Shown: positions 45,384-54,662, counted from the stretch's first letter. The stretch is DNA of 64,000 nt from an uncultured Oscillospiraceae bacterium (GCA_900549755.1 URPQ01000003.1:5000-68999); one strand, 5' to 3'. Translations and numbers: made by a program. The notes: generated by a model not told the origin, from the letters alone.

Positions 45384-45821
45384 GTGGGTAAGAAAAAAAT
45401 CAATATTGTAGAGGGCATTAAAAGCAAAAAGGGCTTAATAGGCGAGTTTAAGGAGTTTATTTCCCGCGGCAACGTTATTGACCTTGCGGTCGGCGTGGTA
45501 ATGGGTAGCGCGTTTACGGCAATAGTAACCTCGCTTGTAAACGATATGATAACCCCGCTTATAGGTCTTATTATGGGCGGTATTGATTTTTCCGATTTAA
45601 AGGTTACAATTCCCTCGGCAATAGAGGGCGTAAAGGACGCGGAAATATGTTACGGCAAATTTATACAGGCGGTTATAAACTTCCTTATAGTTTCGCTTGT
45701 TATATTCTTTGTTATTAAGGCTATGAACAGCCTTAAGCGCAAAAAGGAAGAGGTAAAGCCTGCAGAGCCTACGGAAGATATTTTGCTGCTCCGCGAAATA
45801 AGGGATTCGCTTAAAAAATAA
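45384..45821 (+). CDS. mscL: Large-conductance mechanosensitive channel
   Basis: Opens under membrane tension to release solutes on osmotic downshock. The 145-residue protein starts at GTG 45384, three bases after the methyltransferase stop. The pore helix signature is FISRGNVIDLAVGVVMGSAF, a second helix lies at about 90-112, and the C-terminal helix ends EDILLLREIRDSLKK, all family hallmarks. The N-terminus is about 20 residues longer and more basic than in E. coli. Confidence 0.96.
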   Translation: MGKKKINIVEGIKSKKGLIGEFKEFISRGNVIDLAVGVVMGSAFTAIVTSLVNDMITPLIGLIMGGIDFSDLKVTIPSAIEGVKDAEICYGKFIQAVINFLIVSLVIFFVIKAMNSLKRKKEEVKPAEPTEDILLLREIRDSLKK

Positions 45822-45824
45822 TTA

Positions 45825-45852
45825 TTGACAACAGTAAAAACAGGTATATAAT
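45825..45852 (+). promoter_or_regulatory. Promoter of the FMN riboswitch/ribU unit
   Basis: TTGACA (45825-45830) and TATAAT (45847-45852) spaced by 16 bases, just after the mscL stop. Confidence 0.85.
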
Positions 45853-45861
45853 ATAATTATA

Positions 45862-45972
45862 ATCTTCAGGGCGGGGTGAAATTCCCCACCGGCGGTAAAG
45901 CCCGCGAGCCTTTTTTGGCTGATCAGGTGCAATTCCTGAGCCGACGGTACAGTCCGGATGAAAGAAGAAATG
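45862..45972 (+). ncRNA. FMN riboswitch (RFN element)
   Basis: A near-consensus FMN aptamer: TCTTCAGGGCGGGGTGAAAT at the 5' end, CCACCGGCGGTAAAGCCCGC, GAGCC/GGCT stem, then GCCGACGGTACAGTCCGGAT and AAAGAAGA. A terminator hairpin follows at 45992-46022, so binding of FMN should stop transcription before ribU. Confidence 0.97.
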
Positions 45973-45991
45973 TGCTGTATGCATTTTTTAC

Positions 45992-46022
45992 GCCCGCGTT
46001 TTAAAGCGCGGGCTTTTCTTTT
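45992..46022 (+). terminator. Riboswitch expression-platform terminator
   Basis: A 7-bp GC stem (GCCCGCG/CGCGGGC, 45992-45998 with 46007-46013) followed by TTTTCTTTT. The left arm repeats CCCGCG found in the aptamer, offering an alternative pairing. Confidence 0.88.
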
Positions 46023-46050
46023 CCCCTGAAAAGAAAGGAAATGATTTTTA

Positions 46051-46641
46051 ATGAAAAAACAAAAATTTTTAAGGGGTCTTGCAGTCAGCGGTATAATGGG
46101 TGCGCTGGGCTTTGTGCTTATGCTGCTTGAATTTCCGCTGCCGTTTATTATTCCGCCGTTTATCAAGCTGGATTTTTCAGAAATACCCGCAATTATCACG
46201 GCGTATGCCTTCGGTCCGCAGTACGGTATTTTGGTGTGCTTAATCAAGAACTTAGCTCACCTGCCGTTTACCGGCTCCGCAGGCGTGGGCGAGCTTACAA
46301 ATTTTTTATAGGGCGCGGTGTTTCTGGGCGTTGAAGGGCTTTTTTACAGGCATAAAAAAACACGCAAAAACGCGTTTTTGGGGGCGGCTGCGGGTGCGTT
46401 TGCAATGGCGGCAATAAGCGTTGTAACCAACTATTTTGTGGTTTACCCCGCCTACGTGGTGCTTTACAATATGCCTATGAACGCAATTATAGGAATGTAC
46501 AAAGCAATTCTGCCCGCGTCCGACACGCTGCTTAAATCGCTGCTTATTTTTAATGTGCCGTTTACCTTTGTTAAGGGTATGATAGATACCGCCGTTTGCT
46601 TTGCGGTTTATAAGCGGATATCACCCATATTAAAGCATTAA
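46051..46641 (+). pseudogene. ribU: Riboflavin ECF transporter S component, interrupted by in-frame TAG
   Basis: Membrane S component that binds riboflavin for an ECF-type importer. The frame reads 86 residues (46051-46308), a TAG at 46309-46311, then 109 more residues (GAVFLGVEGLFYRHK... to 46641) without any frame change. Together they give about 196 residues, the normal RibU size, with family segments MGALGFVLMLLEFPLP, FGPQYGILVCLIKN and GVGELTNFL. A single T-to-A change of TTG (Leu) would explain the stop. Both halves look conserved and the riboswitch upstream is intact, so the lesion is recent, polymorphic, suppressed or a sequence error. GTG 46318 could restart the second half. Confidence 0.88.
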
Positions 46642-46643
46642 AT

Positions 46644-46682
46644 AACACACCCCTGTTATCATCGCAGGGGTGTGTTGGTTTT
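46644..46682 (+). terminator. Intrinsic terminator after ribU
   Basis: A 12-bp stem (46645-46655 region with 46665-46676), nine-base loop, then GGTTTTT. It sits between ribU and the convergent cyclophilin gene. Confidence 0.88.
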
Positions 46683-47287
46683 TAATCGGTTATTACTATT
46701 TTTTCTATTATCGGCTGATTTTCCTTTGAAACTGTGCCGTTTGAGTCGGTAACGGGTGTGTTTTCAGCTATTTTATCAACCACGTCCATACCCTCCGAAA
46801 CATGACCGAAAGCGGCGTAGGAGCCGTCAAGATAATCGCCGTCCTTGTGCATTATAAAGAACTGGGAGGAGGCGCTGTTGTTATCCTGTGAGCGCGCCAT
46901 GGAAATAACCCCGCGCTTGTGGGAAATGTTGTTTTCCACGCCGTTTTTAGAAAACTCGCCGCGTATTGTTTTATCGCTGCCACCGGTGCCGTTGCCCTTG
47001 GGGTCGCCTCCCTGAATCATAAAGCCCTTTATTATGCGGTGGAAGGTAAGCCCATCGTAAAAGCCGCTTTTTGCAAGCTCCACAAAGTTTTTAACGGTTA
47101 TCGGGGCGGTGTCGCCGTCAAGCACAAGCTTTATATCGCCGTAATCCTTAACTGTTATAACTGCGTGGTGGGTGCCGTAGCCGCTGCCGGTATCGCTGTC
47201 AAACTCACTTTGCCTTTTTGAGCAGGCGCAAAATGTAAGGGTCAGCGCCGCTGCGGATAATATTGCTATAATTTTTTTAACGGTCAT
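46682..47287 (-). CDS. Cyclophilin-type peptidyl-prolyl isomerase lipoprotein
   Basis: A 201-residue surface lipoprotein that would speed proline isomerisation in exported proteins. The signal ends TLTFCAC, with a lipidated Cys likely at the second cysteine. The cyclophilin core includes FHRIIKGFMIQGGDP, SMAR and SSQFFI, with the catalytic Arg in FHR. I start at the ATG on 47287, overlapping the upstream carboxypeptidase stop by 11 bases; a longer in-frame start at 47314 would put residues before the signal peptide. Confidence 0.92.
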   Translation of the reverse strand: MTVKKIIAILSAAALTLTFCACSKRQSEFDSDTGSGYGTHHAVITVKDYGDIKLVLDGDTAPITVKNFVELAKSGFYDGLTFHRIIKGFMIQGGDPKGNGTGGSDKTIRGEFSKNGVENNISHKRGVISMARSQDNNSASSQFFIMHKDGDYLDGSYAAFGHVSEGMDVVDKIAENTPVTDSNGTVSKENQPIIEKIVITD

Positions 47288-48626
47288 ATCTGTCGTCGCC
47301 TTTCTTTTTTCCATATGGAATATATTTTACCTTTCGCTTTCTTATTCTTGCAATATTGAGCCTTATTATCATAAGTATAAATATCACAATTACAAGCGCG
47401 ATAAGTATATAAACTATTTTCATATAAAACGAGCCGAAAAAGCCCTTTACGGCTCTGAGGGCTATAAGCAGCTTACTCGCCTTAACGCTGCTGCCCGCTA
47501 CCAAATTTACCGTGCCTATTACCTGCTCGGCGTACACAATATCCGCCGTGCCGAGCACCTCGCCCTTTTTAATAGGTGCGTCCTTTTTTTCGTAATTAAG
47601 CTTTGGCTTTACAACTATTGTTGAACTGTCCGCTTCATTCGGCAGCACCGTTACAAAGGGCTTTTCAAAATAAAGCGGTACAAAATCGGTTTCGAACGAT
47701 AAATCAACCGGCAGCTCGCAAACAGGCTCGGTGGAATCCGCTACCTGCTTGAATGAAAAATTATTGAACGCCCAGCGGTAAAGGTTTGCCGAGTCTATAA
47801 ACTCATACCTTTTACCTGCGTTTGCGGGGCAGTTCATAAGTATGCACATATAATTGTAGCCGTTATAGGTCGCGGTGCTTACAAGGCACCTGCCCGCTTC
47901 ATCGGTAAAGCCGGTTTTAACACCCCTTGCGTATTGGTAATAGTAGTTTGTATTGGGGTCCTGCAAATAGTTGGTGGTGGAAATGGTGTGCTTGCCCGAC
48001 ATATTGGTAGCCTCTATTGTGTAGCGCGCCGTTTCGCAAACGGTTTTAAAGGTCTCGTTTTTAAGGGCGTAGGTAGCAAGGGTGTGAATATCCCGCACGG
48101 TGGTGTAGGTCTGTTCATCGTGCAGCCCCACGGGGTTGCTGTAGTGCGTTCCCGTAAGCCCCAGTTCCGCCGCCTTATTATTCATCTGCTCAACAAACGC
48201 TTCCACGCTGCCGCCGTAATACAGCGCCGCTAAGTACGCGCAATCGCCGAAAGAGGACATAAGCACGGTATAAACCAAGTCAAGCTGGGTTATTTCTTCC
48301 CCGATTTTAAGGTTTGAAACCGCGCTGCCCGTGCCGGTTATCAGCCTGTCAACCTCTTTTGACATGGCAACCTTGCCTGTAGGGTCGTACTTTTCGCTTT
48401 CGAGCATAAGCGTTACGGTCATAATTTTGGTTATTGAGGCGGGGTATACCTTTTCGTCAATATTTTTGGAGTACAGCGTCTCGCCCGTATCCATAGATAC
48501 AAGCATACCTGCCTTTGCCGATACCTCAAAGCCCGTAATTTCATACGCCGAGGCGGTAAAAGCCGGAGAAATAACAGCCACGACCGTTAAAATAGTTAAA
48601 AAAACGTAAATTATTTTTTTAGGCAT
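47277..48626 (-). CDS. D-alanyl-D-alanine carboxypeptidase (DacF/PBP5-like)
   Basis: A 449-residue penicillin-binding carboxypeptidase that trims peptidoglycan stem peptides. Signal peptide 1-27; SITK holds the catalytic Ser (SxxK, about residue 65), KTGFTDEAG is the third motif. The second motif, normally SxN, reads SFGD here. A C-terminal membrane helix (about 405-428) and basic tail anchor it. In sporulating Clostridia such enzymes often serve vegetative or spore-wall maturation. It is cotranscribed with the cyclophilin gene. Confidence 0.92.
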   Translation of the reverse strand: MPKKIIYVFLTILTVVAVISPAFTASAYEITGFEVSAKAGMLVSMDTGETLYSKNIDEKVYPASITKIMTVTLMLESEKYDPTGKVAMSKEVDRLITGTGSAVSNLKIGEEITQLDLVYTVLMSSFGDCAYLAALYYGGSVEAFVEQMNNKAAELGLTGTHYSNPVGLHDEQTYTTVRDIHTLATYALKNETFKTVCETARYTIEATNMSGKHTISTTNYLQDPNTNYYYQYARGVKTGFTDEAGRCLVSTATYNGYNYMCILMNCPANAGKRYEFIDSANLYRWAFNNFSFKQVADSTEPVCELPVDLSFETDFVPLYFEKPFVTVLPNEADSSTIVVKPKLNYEKKDAPIKKGEVLGTADIVYAEQVIGTVNLVAGSSVKASKLLIALRAVKGFFGSFYMKIVYILIALVIVIFILMIIRLNIARIRKRKVKYIPYGKKKGDDRYDR

Positions 48627-48705
48627 GGAAATCTCCCTTGAAATATAGTATAATGCTATTATATCATATAATTTTCAAATTTAAAGACCTAATTTTTTTA
48701 AGTAG

Positions 48706-49449
48706 GTGAAATTTACGGTTTATATTACGGGAGATACGCACGGCTGTCTTGAACGGCTGTACGATAAAAATTTCAGAAAATTAAAAAGCGGAGACGTGCT
48801 TATAGTTTGCGGTGATTTCGGCTATATATTCGATGGCGGAAAAACCGAAAAGCAGGTGATAGACTACCTTGCGACAAGGCGGTTTGTAACCGCGTTTGTA
48901 GACGGCACACACGATAACCTTACCACCATAAACAAAGCGCGCGTGACCTACTGGCACGGCGGAATGGTGCACAGAATAAAGGGCAACCTTATACACCTTA
49001 TGCGCGGGCAGATTTTTGAAATTGAGGGCAACAGCTTTTTCACCTTCGGCGGGGGTGAAAGCAACGATAAGGATATGCGCATAGCCTCGGGCAACTGGTG
49101 GCGCGAGGAGGAGCCTACGCCCTTTGAAATGGCAGAGGGCGCAAAGCGGCTTGACGCGGCGGGGCTTAGTGTCGATTATATTATAACCCACGAGCCGCCC
49201 TCGCTTGTAAAAAGCGCCATACTTTTGCGCAGGGGCGACGCTGACCGCATAAACAAGCTTAACGGCTACCTTGAAGAAATAGGGCGTTCCTGCAAATTCC
49301 GCCACTGGTATTTCGGCTCGCTGCACGAGGACAGGGTAATAACCGAGCGCCACACCTGCGTGTTTAAAGAAATGATACCCATAGCCCCCGGCGGCACGGT
49401 AAGCAAAAAGGCAAAGCGCAGGCAGGCGGCGTTTACCGCCGCGACTTGA
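48706..49449 (+). CDS. Metallophosphoesterase
   Basis: A 247-residue calcineurin-like phosphoesterase. Metal motifs are GDTHG (residues 9-13), CGDFGYI and, in place of the usual GNH[DE], DGTHDN; a later THEPP provides another His ligand. It starts at GTG 48706 with only a weak AGTAGG site. The substrate is unknown; the family ranges from protein phosphatases to nucleotidases. Confidence 0.85.
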   Translation: MKFTVYITGDTHGCLERLYDKNFRKLKSGDVLIVCGDFGYIFDGGKTEKQVIDYLATRRFVTAFVDGTHDNLTTINKARVTYWHGGMVHRIKGNLIHLMRGQIFEIEGNSFFTFGGGESNDKDMRIASGNWWREEEPTPFEMAEGAKRLDAAGLSVDYIITHEPPSLVKSAILLRRGDADRINKLNGYLEEIGRSCKFRHWYFGSLHEDRVITERHTCVFKEMIPIAPGGTVSKKAKRRQAAFTAAT

Positions 49450-49493
49450 CAGATATGGTATAATTTACTTATAAATATACTCGGAGGAAGTTT

Positions 49494-51179
49494 ATGATAA
49501 ACACCGAAAGACTCTGCCCCAGCTGTATGAACGATAACGGCGGGGAAAAAATATGTCCTATATGTGGCTATGACTCATCAAGCCGCAATCCCGATGTTTG
49601 CCTGCCGGTAGGCTTTACGCTTGATAACCGCTATATGGTGGGTCAGGCGAAAAAACGCAACGGCGAGGGAATAACCTATATCGGCTGGGATACTGCCGAC
49701 GATACCGCCGTGAGCATAAGGGAGTATTTCCCCGCGGGCTTTGCCGAGAGAAACCCCGATAAAACCGTATCGATAATAAGCGGGGGAGAATATATATTTA
49801 ACGAGGGCTTAATGGAGTTTATGGAAATAAACCGCGAAATAAGCTCATCAGAGCTGCCCGCGCTTATACCCGTTCTCAGTGTTTTTGAAGAAAACGGCAC
49901 GGTGTATGCCGTTTCGCAAAGCTTTGCCACCATAACCATGGCGGAGTTTTTGCAGCGCAACGGCGGCACTCTTAAATGGGAGCAGGCGCGCCCGCTTTTT
50001 CTGCCGCTTATAGATACCGTTAAGGGTATGAACGATATAGGTATAATTCACGGCGGAATATCCTGTAATACCGTGCTTGTGGGGAGAGACGGAAAGCTGC
50101 GCATTTCGGGCTATTCTGTAAAGCGCCTGCGCACAGCCGACGGCGGTCTTGAGCCCGAGCTTTTCCCAGGCTTTGCCGCTGCAGAGCAATATAACTCGGA
50201 AAGGCTGCTGCCCGGCACATATACCGATGTTTACGGGCTTTGCGCGGTGCTTTTTAACGTGCTTATAGGCACGGTTCCGCCCGAGGCTCCCGAAAGGCTT
50301 AAAAACGACTCAATGACCATTCCCGCAAAATTTGCCGAGGAGCTGCCGCGCCACGTTTTGCAGGCGCTGGCGAACGGCTTGCAGGTAATGCCGAAAAACC
50401 GCACGCAGAATATTGAGGACTTTAAAAACGAACTGGTTTACGCCGAAACGGGCGAGCCGCAGAAGAAAAACGCCGCACCCGAAAAACGCGCTGCCACCGC
50501 ACAAAAGCCGCAGAAAAAGGGCGGCACGGCAAAGTATGTTATAATATCCGCCGCCTGCACTGCCGCAGTGTTTATGGGAATTGTGACAATACTTGTTTTT
50601 ACGGTGTTTAAAAAGGATATTTTCGGCAATAAAAATGCGTCGGATCAGAGCGGCAGCGTATCCACCGCCGCACCGAGCGTTGCTTCCATAGGCACTATTG
50701 ACAGCGGTGCTGCCGAAAGCGCGGTGCTTTTCTCGGTGCCCTCTCTTACTGGCAAATATTACGCCGAGCTTGCTGATAATGAGGATTACGAAAAATTCAG
50801 CTTTGTTATAAAGGGCAAGGAATTTAACGATAAATACGCCAAGGGGCAAATTTGCGCCCAATCGCTTGCAGAGGGCACACAGGTTGCAAGAGATACCAAA
50901 ATTGAGGTTACAATAAGTCTGGGACCAAAAGAGGTAAAAATTGCAAACGTTGTGGGGCTTGAAGAAATTAACGCAAAGCTTGAGCTTTTAAAACAGGGCT
51001 TTTTGTACGATAATATAGAGGTGCTTGAAAAGTACGATGAAAACAAAAAGCCGGGCGCGGTGCTTGAGCAGGAGCCGAAATACGGCACGCAGATAAGCCC
51101 CGACAGCGCGGTTACAATCTATGTAAATTCCTATAAGGGAGACGACAGCTCCGACAGTCTCGGAACTGATTTCAACTGA
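49494..51179 (+). CDS. PASTA-domain protein pseudokinase with N-terminal zinc ribbon
   Basis: A 561-residue membrane protein resembling a PrkC/PknB-type Ser/Thr kinase that has lost catalysis. It begins with a zinc ribbon (CPSCMNDNGGEKICPICGY). The kinase-like region (about 38-310) reads HGGISCNTV where active kinases have HRDLKxxN and ISGYS where they have DFG; the usual ATP-lysine motif is also absent (TAVSIREYF). A membrane helix follows (about 346-370), then an outer part with two PASTA repeats (about 412-480 and 482-550) that would bind peptidoglycan fragments or lipid II. It may relay a wall signal to an inner partner without phosphorylating it. GGAGGAAG precedes the ATG. Confidence 0.85.
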   Translation: MINTERLCPSCMNDNGGEKICPICGYDSSSRNPDVCLPVGFTLDNRYMVGQAKKRNGEGITYIGWDTADDTAVSIREYFPAGFAERNPDKTVSIISGGEYIFNEGLMEFMEINREISSSELPALIPVLSVFEENGTVYAVSQSFATITMAEFLQRNGGTLKWEQARPLFLPLIDTVKGMNDIGIIHGGISCNTVLVGRDGKLRISGYSVKRLRTADGGLEPELFPGFAAAEQYNSERLLPGTYTDVYGLCAVLFNVLIGTVPPEAPERLKNDSMTIPAKFAEELPRHVLQALANGLQVMPKNRTQNIEDFKNELVYAETGEPQKKNAAPEKRAATAQKPQKKGGTAKYVIISAACTAAVFMGIVTILVFTVFKKDIFGNKNASDQSGSVSTAAPSVASIGTIDSGAAESAVLFSVPSLTGKYYAELADNEDYEKFSFVIKGKEFNDKYAKGQICAQSLAEGTQVARDTKIEVTISLGPKEVKIANVVGLEEINAKLELLKQGFLYDNIEVLEKYDENKKPGAVLEQEPKYGTQISPDSAVTIYVNSYKGDDSSDSLGTDFN

Positions 51180-51196
51180 TTTTCAGGGAGGAAAAA

Positions 51197-52474
51197 ATGG
51201 CTGCTAAAGTATATCGCATTTCAGAGGGCGTAGAGGGGCTTTTCGTTAAAAACGAAAGGTTCAACACTACGTCAATATCCTTTAACTTTTATTTGCCGCT
51301 GCAAAAAGAGACTGCCGCTTCTTATGCGCTGCTGCCCTTTGTGCTTACCACCTGCGGCGAAAAATACCCCGATTTTTCGGTGCTTAACTACCGCCTTGAG
51401 CGGCTTTACGGCGCTCAGCTTGACGCGGTTGCCGAAAAGCTGGGCGATTACCAACTTTTAAAGCTGAGAATGTCGGTTATAAACGATAAATACACCTTTG
51501 AAAGCGAGTCGCTTATAAAGCGCGCCTGCGATATGCTTTTAAGCCTTATTTTCGAGCCTAAGGCGGAAAACGGCGCTTTTTGCGCCGATGATTTGGCAAG
51601 AGAAAAGCGCAAGGCAATAGAACACGTAAAGGGAGAGATGAGCGAAAAGCGCGTATACGCCAAAAACCGCCTTATTGAAGAAATGTATAAGGGCAGCTGC
51701 TACGGCACACCTAAGTGCGGAACGGTGGAGGATATTGAGGCGATAACCGAAGCCTCGCTTTATGAAATGTGGCAAAAAATGCTTGCCACCGCATATATCC
51801 GCGTTCAGGTTATAGGCGCGGCGGTACCGCAGGGGCTTTTTGAAGAAATAGGCCGCCGCTTTGAAAATACCGAAAGGTATAATATAACCGATTGCACAAA
51901 AAGTCAGCCGACAGCCGCTGCCGCCGCACCCCGCACCGTTACCGAGCGGCAGGCCATACAGCAGGGCAAGCTTGTTATGGGCTTTTCTTCCGATACGGCG
52001 GGGGACGACGATAACACCATGCCGCTTATGGTTATGACCGATATTTTCGGCGGCGGACCGTATTCAAGACTTTTTGATAACGTGCGTGAAAAAATGAGCC
52101 TTTGCTACTATTGCTCCGCCTCCTCTTCGCGCGTAAAGGGGCTTATAACCGTTGAATCGGGCGTTGAGGAGCAAAACGCCGAAAAAGCTGAAAAAGCAAT
52201 TTCAGAGCAGCTTGAAATAATGAAAAAGGGCGAGTTTACCGATTTTGAGTTTTCATCATCGGTTAAAAGTCTAAGGGATTCGCTTAATTCTTATAATGAC
52301 AGTCAGCCGCTGTTGGATTTATGGTACGCGCTTAAAGCCGTTAATAAAAATCTTTATTCACCCGAGGATATTGCGGAGAAAATAAGCGCCGTAACGCGCG
52401 ATGAAATAATCGCCGCGGCAAACGGAGTAAAGCTGCACACGGTATACAAGCTTTTGCCGAAGGAGGAAAAGTAA
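51197..52474 (+). CDS. yfmF: M16 peptidase-like protein YfmF
   Basis: A 425-residue M16-fold protein lacking the HxxEH zinc motif, hence the non-catalytic partner of the pair with YfmH. In Bacillus, the YfmF/YfmH pair is annotated with EF-P 5-aminopentanol modification. GGGAGG precedes its ATG, and its stop shares a base with the yfmH start, so equal production is likely. Confidence 0.88.
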   Translation: MAAKVYRISEGVEGLFVKNERFNTTSISFNFYLPLQKETAASYALLPFVLTTCGEKYPDFSVLNYRLERLYGAQLDAVAEKLGDYQLLKLRMSVINDKYTFESESLIKRACDMLLSLIFEPKAENGAFCADDLAREKRKAIEHVKGEMSEKRVYAKNRLIEEMYKGSCYGTPKCGTVEDIEAITEASLYEMWQKMLATAYIRVQVIGAAVPQGLFEEIGRRFENTERYNITDCTKSQPTAAAAAPRTVTERQAIQQGKLVMGFSSDTAGDDDNTMPLMVMTDIFGGGPYSRLFDNVREKMSLCYYCSASSSRVKGLITVESGVEEQNAEKAEKAISEQLEIMKKGEFTDFEFSSSVKSLRDSLNSYNDSQPLLDLWYALKAVNKNLYSPEDIAEKISAVTRDEIIAAANGVKLHTVYKLLPKEEK

Positions 52475-53748
52475 TGCAAAAAGAGGTTTTTGAAAGCGAT
52501 ATAGGCGAAAGCTACGTTAAGGCGGTGCACCCCTCGGGGCTTAAAATATATATTCTTGAAAAGCCGCAGTATAATTCGTCCTATGCAATATTCGGCACAA
52601 AATACGGCTCTATTGACACCTGCTTTGCGGTAAACGGCGAGAAGGTAAGCGTGCCCGAGGGCATTGCGCACTTTTTGGAGCATAAGCTTTTTGAAAGCGA
52701 GGACGGCGACGCCTTTACAAAATATGCCGAAACGGGAGCGGCGGCAAACGCCTTTACCTCGTTTGACCGCACCTGCTATCTTTTTGCCTGCTCCGACAGG
52801 TTTTACGATAACCTTGCGATTTTGCTTGATTTTGTTCAGTCGCCCTATTTCACTGCGCAGACAGTAAGCAAGGAGCAGGGGATAATCGGGCAGGAAATAA
52901 GAATGTACGACGACAGCCCCGACTGGCGCGTCACCTTTAATATGCTGGGCGCCATGTATAAAAACCACCCGGTTAAAATTGATATTGCCGGCACGGTGGA
53001 GTCGATAGCGCAAATAGACGATAAACTTTTATACAGCTGCTACAACACGTTTTACAACCTTTCAAATATGTTTATCTGCATTGCGGGCAATGTGAACACC
53101 GAAAAGGTTTTATCGCAGATAAACGGCGCTTTGAAGCCCTCGGAGCCTGTGGAAATTACGCGCATAGGCTGTGATGAGCCCGATACCGTGCAGAAAAATT
53201 TCGTATCGCAGAAAATGGCGGTTGCGTACCCTATGTTCTGCTTAGGCTTTAAAGAGCCCGTAAGCGCGCCCGAGCGCACCGTAAAGGAAAAGGTTGCCAC
53301 CGCGCTGCTGCTTGAAATAATAGCGGGCGACGCCTCTCCCCTTTATAAAAGGCTGATAAACGCGGGGCTTATAAACGATGAGTTCGGCTTTGAGTATTTC
53401 ACGGGTCACGGCTACGCGGCAGTGATGTTTGAGGGTGAATCGTCAGACCCCGAAAAAGTAGCCGCCGAAATTAAGGCGGAAATTGAAAGAATTAAGACCG
53501 ACGGAATTGATAAAAAGCTGTTTTCCGCCGTTCGCTGCGGAATGTACGGCGACGCGGTGCGCTCCTTCAACAGCGTGGAAAGCATTACAATGAATCTTGT
53601 AAACTGCGCTATGTTCGGGTGCGGCCTGTTTGATGAACTTAAATATCTTAAAAACATTACCGCCGAGGACGTTTTAAAGCGCCTGCAGCTGTTAGACGCG
53701 GATAAATCGGTGCTTTCGGTAATTGAACCCACAGAGGAGCAGAGGTAA
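52474..53748 (+). CDS. yfmH: M16 zinc peptidase YfmH
   Basis: A 424-residue M16 metallopeptidase. The inverted zinc motif HFLEH is intact (GIAHFLEHKLFE, about residues 64-75) with the downstream glutamate region (EQGIIGQEIRMYDD) that supplies the third ligand. It forms a pair with the inactive YfmF encoded just before. The two probably assemble into a clam-shell peptidase. Confidence 0.9.
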   Translation: MQKEVFESDIGESYVKAVHPSGLKIYILEKPQYNSSYAIFGTKYGSIDTCFAVNGEKVSVPEGIAHFLEHKLFESEDGDAFTKYAETGAAANAFTSFDRTCYLFACSDRFYDNLAILLDFVQSPYFTAQTVSKEQGIIGQEIRMYDDSPDWRVTFNMLGAMYKNHPVKIDIAGTVESIAQIDDKLLYSCYNTFYNLSNMFICIAGNVNTEKVLSQINGALKPSEPVEITRIGCDEPDTVQKNFVSQKMAVAYPMFCLGFKEPVSAPERTVKEKVATALLLEIIAGDASPLYKRLINAGLINDEFGFEYFTGHGYAAVMFEGESSDPEKVAAEIKAEIERIKTDGIDKKLFSAVRCGMYGDAVRSFNSVESITMNLVNCAMFGCGLFDELKYLKNITAEDVLKRLQLLDADKSVLSVIEPTEEQR

Positions 53749-53753
53749 TTTAT

Positions 53754-54662
53754 ATGAGCTATAACGTAACGCTTTTCGGGCTTAAATTCACCCTTTCGCC
53801 CGTTGCTTTCACAATACCGCTGGGTTCAAAGCACTGGGATATATACTGGTACGGCATAATTATAGCCGCAGGCTTTTTGCTGGCGCTTATTTACGGGCTT
53901 AAAAAAGCCGGCCGCTACGGGCTTAACCCCGATAAAATGCTTGATGTTATACTGGTTGCAACACCTGTTGCAATACTTTCCGCCCGTGCGTATTATGTTA
54001 TATTTGACGGCGAGAAATTAGACGGCATTAAGGACTTTTTCGGATTCGGTAATTCCTCGGGTTTTGCGGGGCTTGCCATTTACGGCGGGGTTATAGGCGC
54101 GTTTGTATCGGGCGGAATTATGTGCTATATACGCAAGGTAAACATACTCAATATGTTCGACGTGGCGTCCGCCGGGTTTCTTATCGGTCAGGGTATAGGC
54201 CGCTGGGGCAACTTTGTAAATCAGGAGGCATACGGCGCGTTCACCGGCAGCAGCTGGTGGGGTATGCAGAGCGATAAAACAATATCGGAAATGGGCGAGG
54301 GGCTTGTTCACCCCTGCTTTCTCTATGAATCCATATGGTGCTTGGCGGGCTTTTTCGTACTTAATCATTTCAGTAAAAAGCGTAAATTCAGCGGTGAAAT
54401 ATCCCTTATGTACTGCGTGTGGTACGGCTTCGGCAGGGGTATAATAGAGCTGCTGAGAACCGACAGCCTTATGCTCGGCAATATAAAGGTCTCCTGTCTG
54501 CTTTCGTTTGCAATTTGCATAACGAGCGCGGTATTATTGGTAGTTTTCAGCCGCCGTGCGGCGGAAAAAGCCGAGCCCGATGATTACGAGGCGGTTTTTG
54601 CCGATAATGCGGACGAGCCGACCGAGGAAATACAGGAGGAAACCCATGAGCAGGATAATTGA
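53754..54662 (+). CDS. lgt: Prolipoprotein diacylglyceryl transferase
   Basis: Membrane enzyme that adds diacylglycerol to the lipobox cysteine of lipoproteins, such as the sugar-binding protein and cyclophilin in this window. The signature GRWGNFVNQEAYG (about residues 150-162) contains the essential Arg/Asn/Glu. About seven helices and an acidic C-terminal tail (30 residues beyond the usual end) make up 302 residues. The 3' end overlaps folD by 17 bases. Confidence 0.95.
   Translation: MSYNVTLFGLKFTLSPVAFTIPLGSKHWDIYWYGIIIAAGFLLALIYGLKKAGRYGLNPDKMLDVILVATPVAILSARAYYVIFDGEKLDGIKDFFGFGNSSGFAGLAIYGGVIGAFVSGGIMCYIRKVNILNMFDVASAGFLIGQGIGRWGNFVNQEAYGAFTGSSWWGMQSDKTISEMGEGLVHPCFLYESIWCLAGFFVLNHFSKKRKFSGEISLMYCVWYGFGRGIIELLRTDSLMLGNIKVSCLLSFAICITSAVLLVVFSRRAAEKAEPDDYEAVFADNADEPTEEIQEETHEQDN

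Noticed and set aside
46309..46311. TAG recoding as explanation for split ribU
   Set aside because: TAG is the natural stop of other genes here (for example at 9075, 13632, 15795 and 19362).
49446..49464. TTGACA followed after seven bases by TATAAT, before the pseudokinase
   Set aside because: The spacing is far too short for a promoter; an alternative -10 (TATAAA, 18 bases) would start transcription at the ribosome site, so I make no call.
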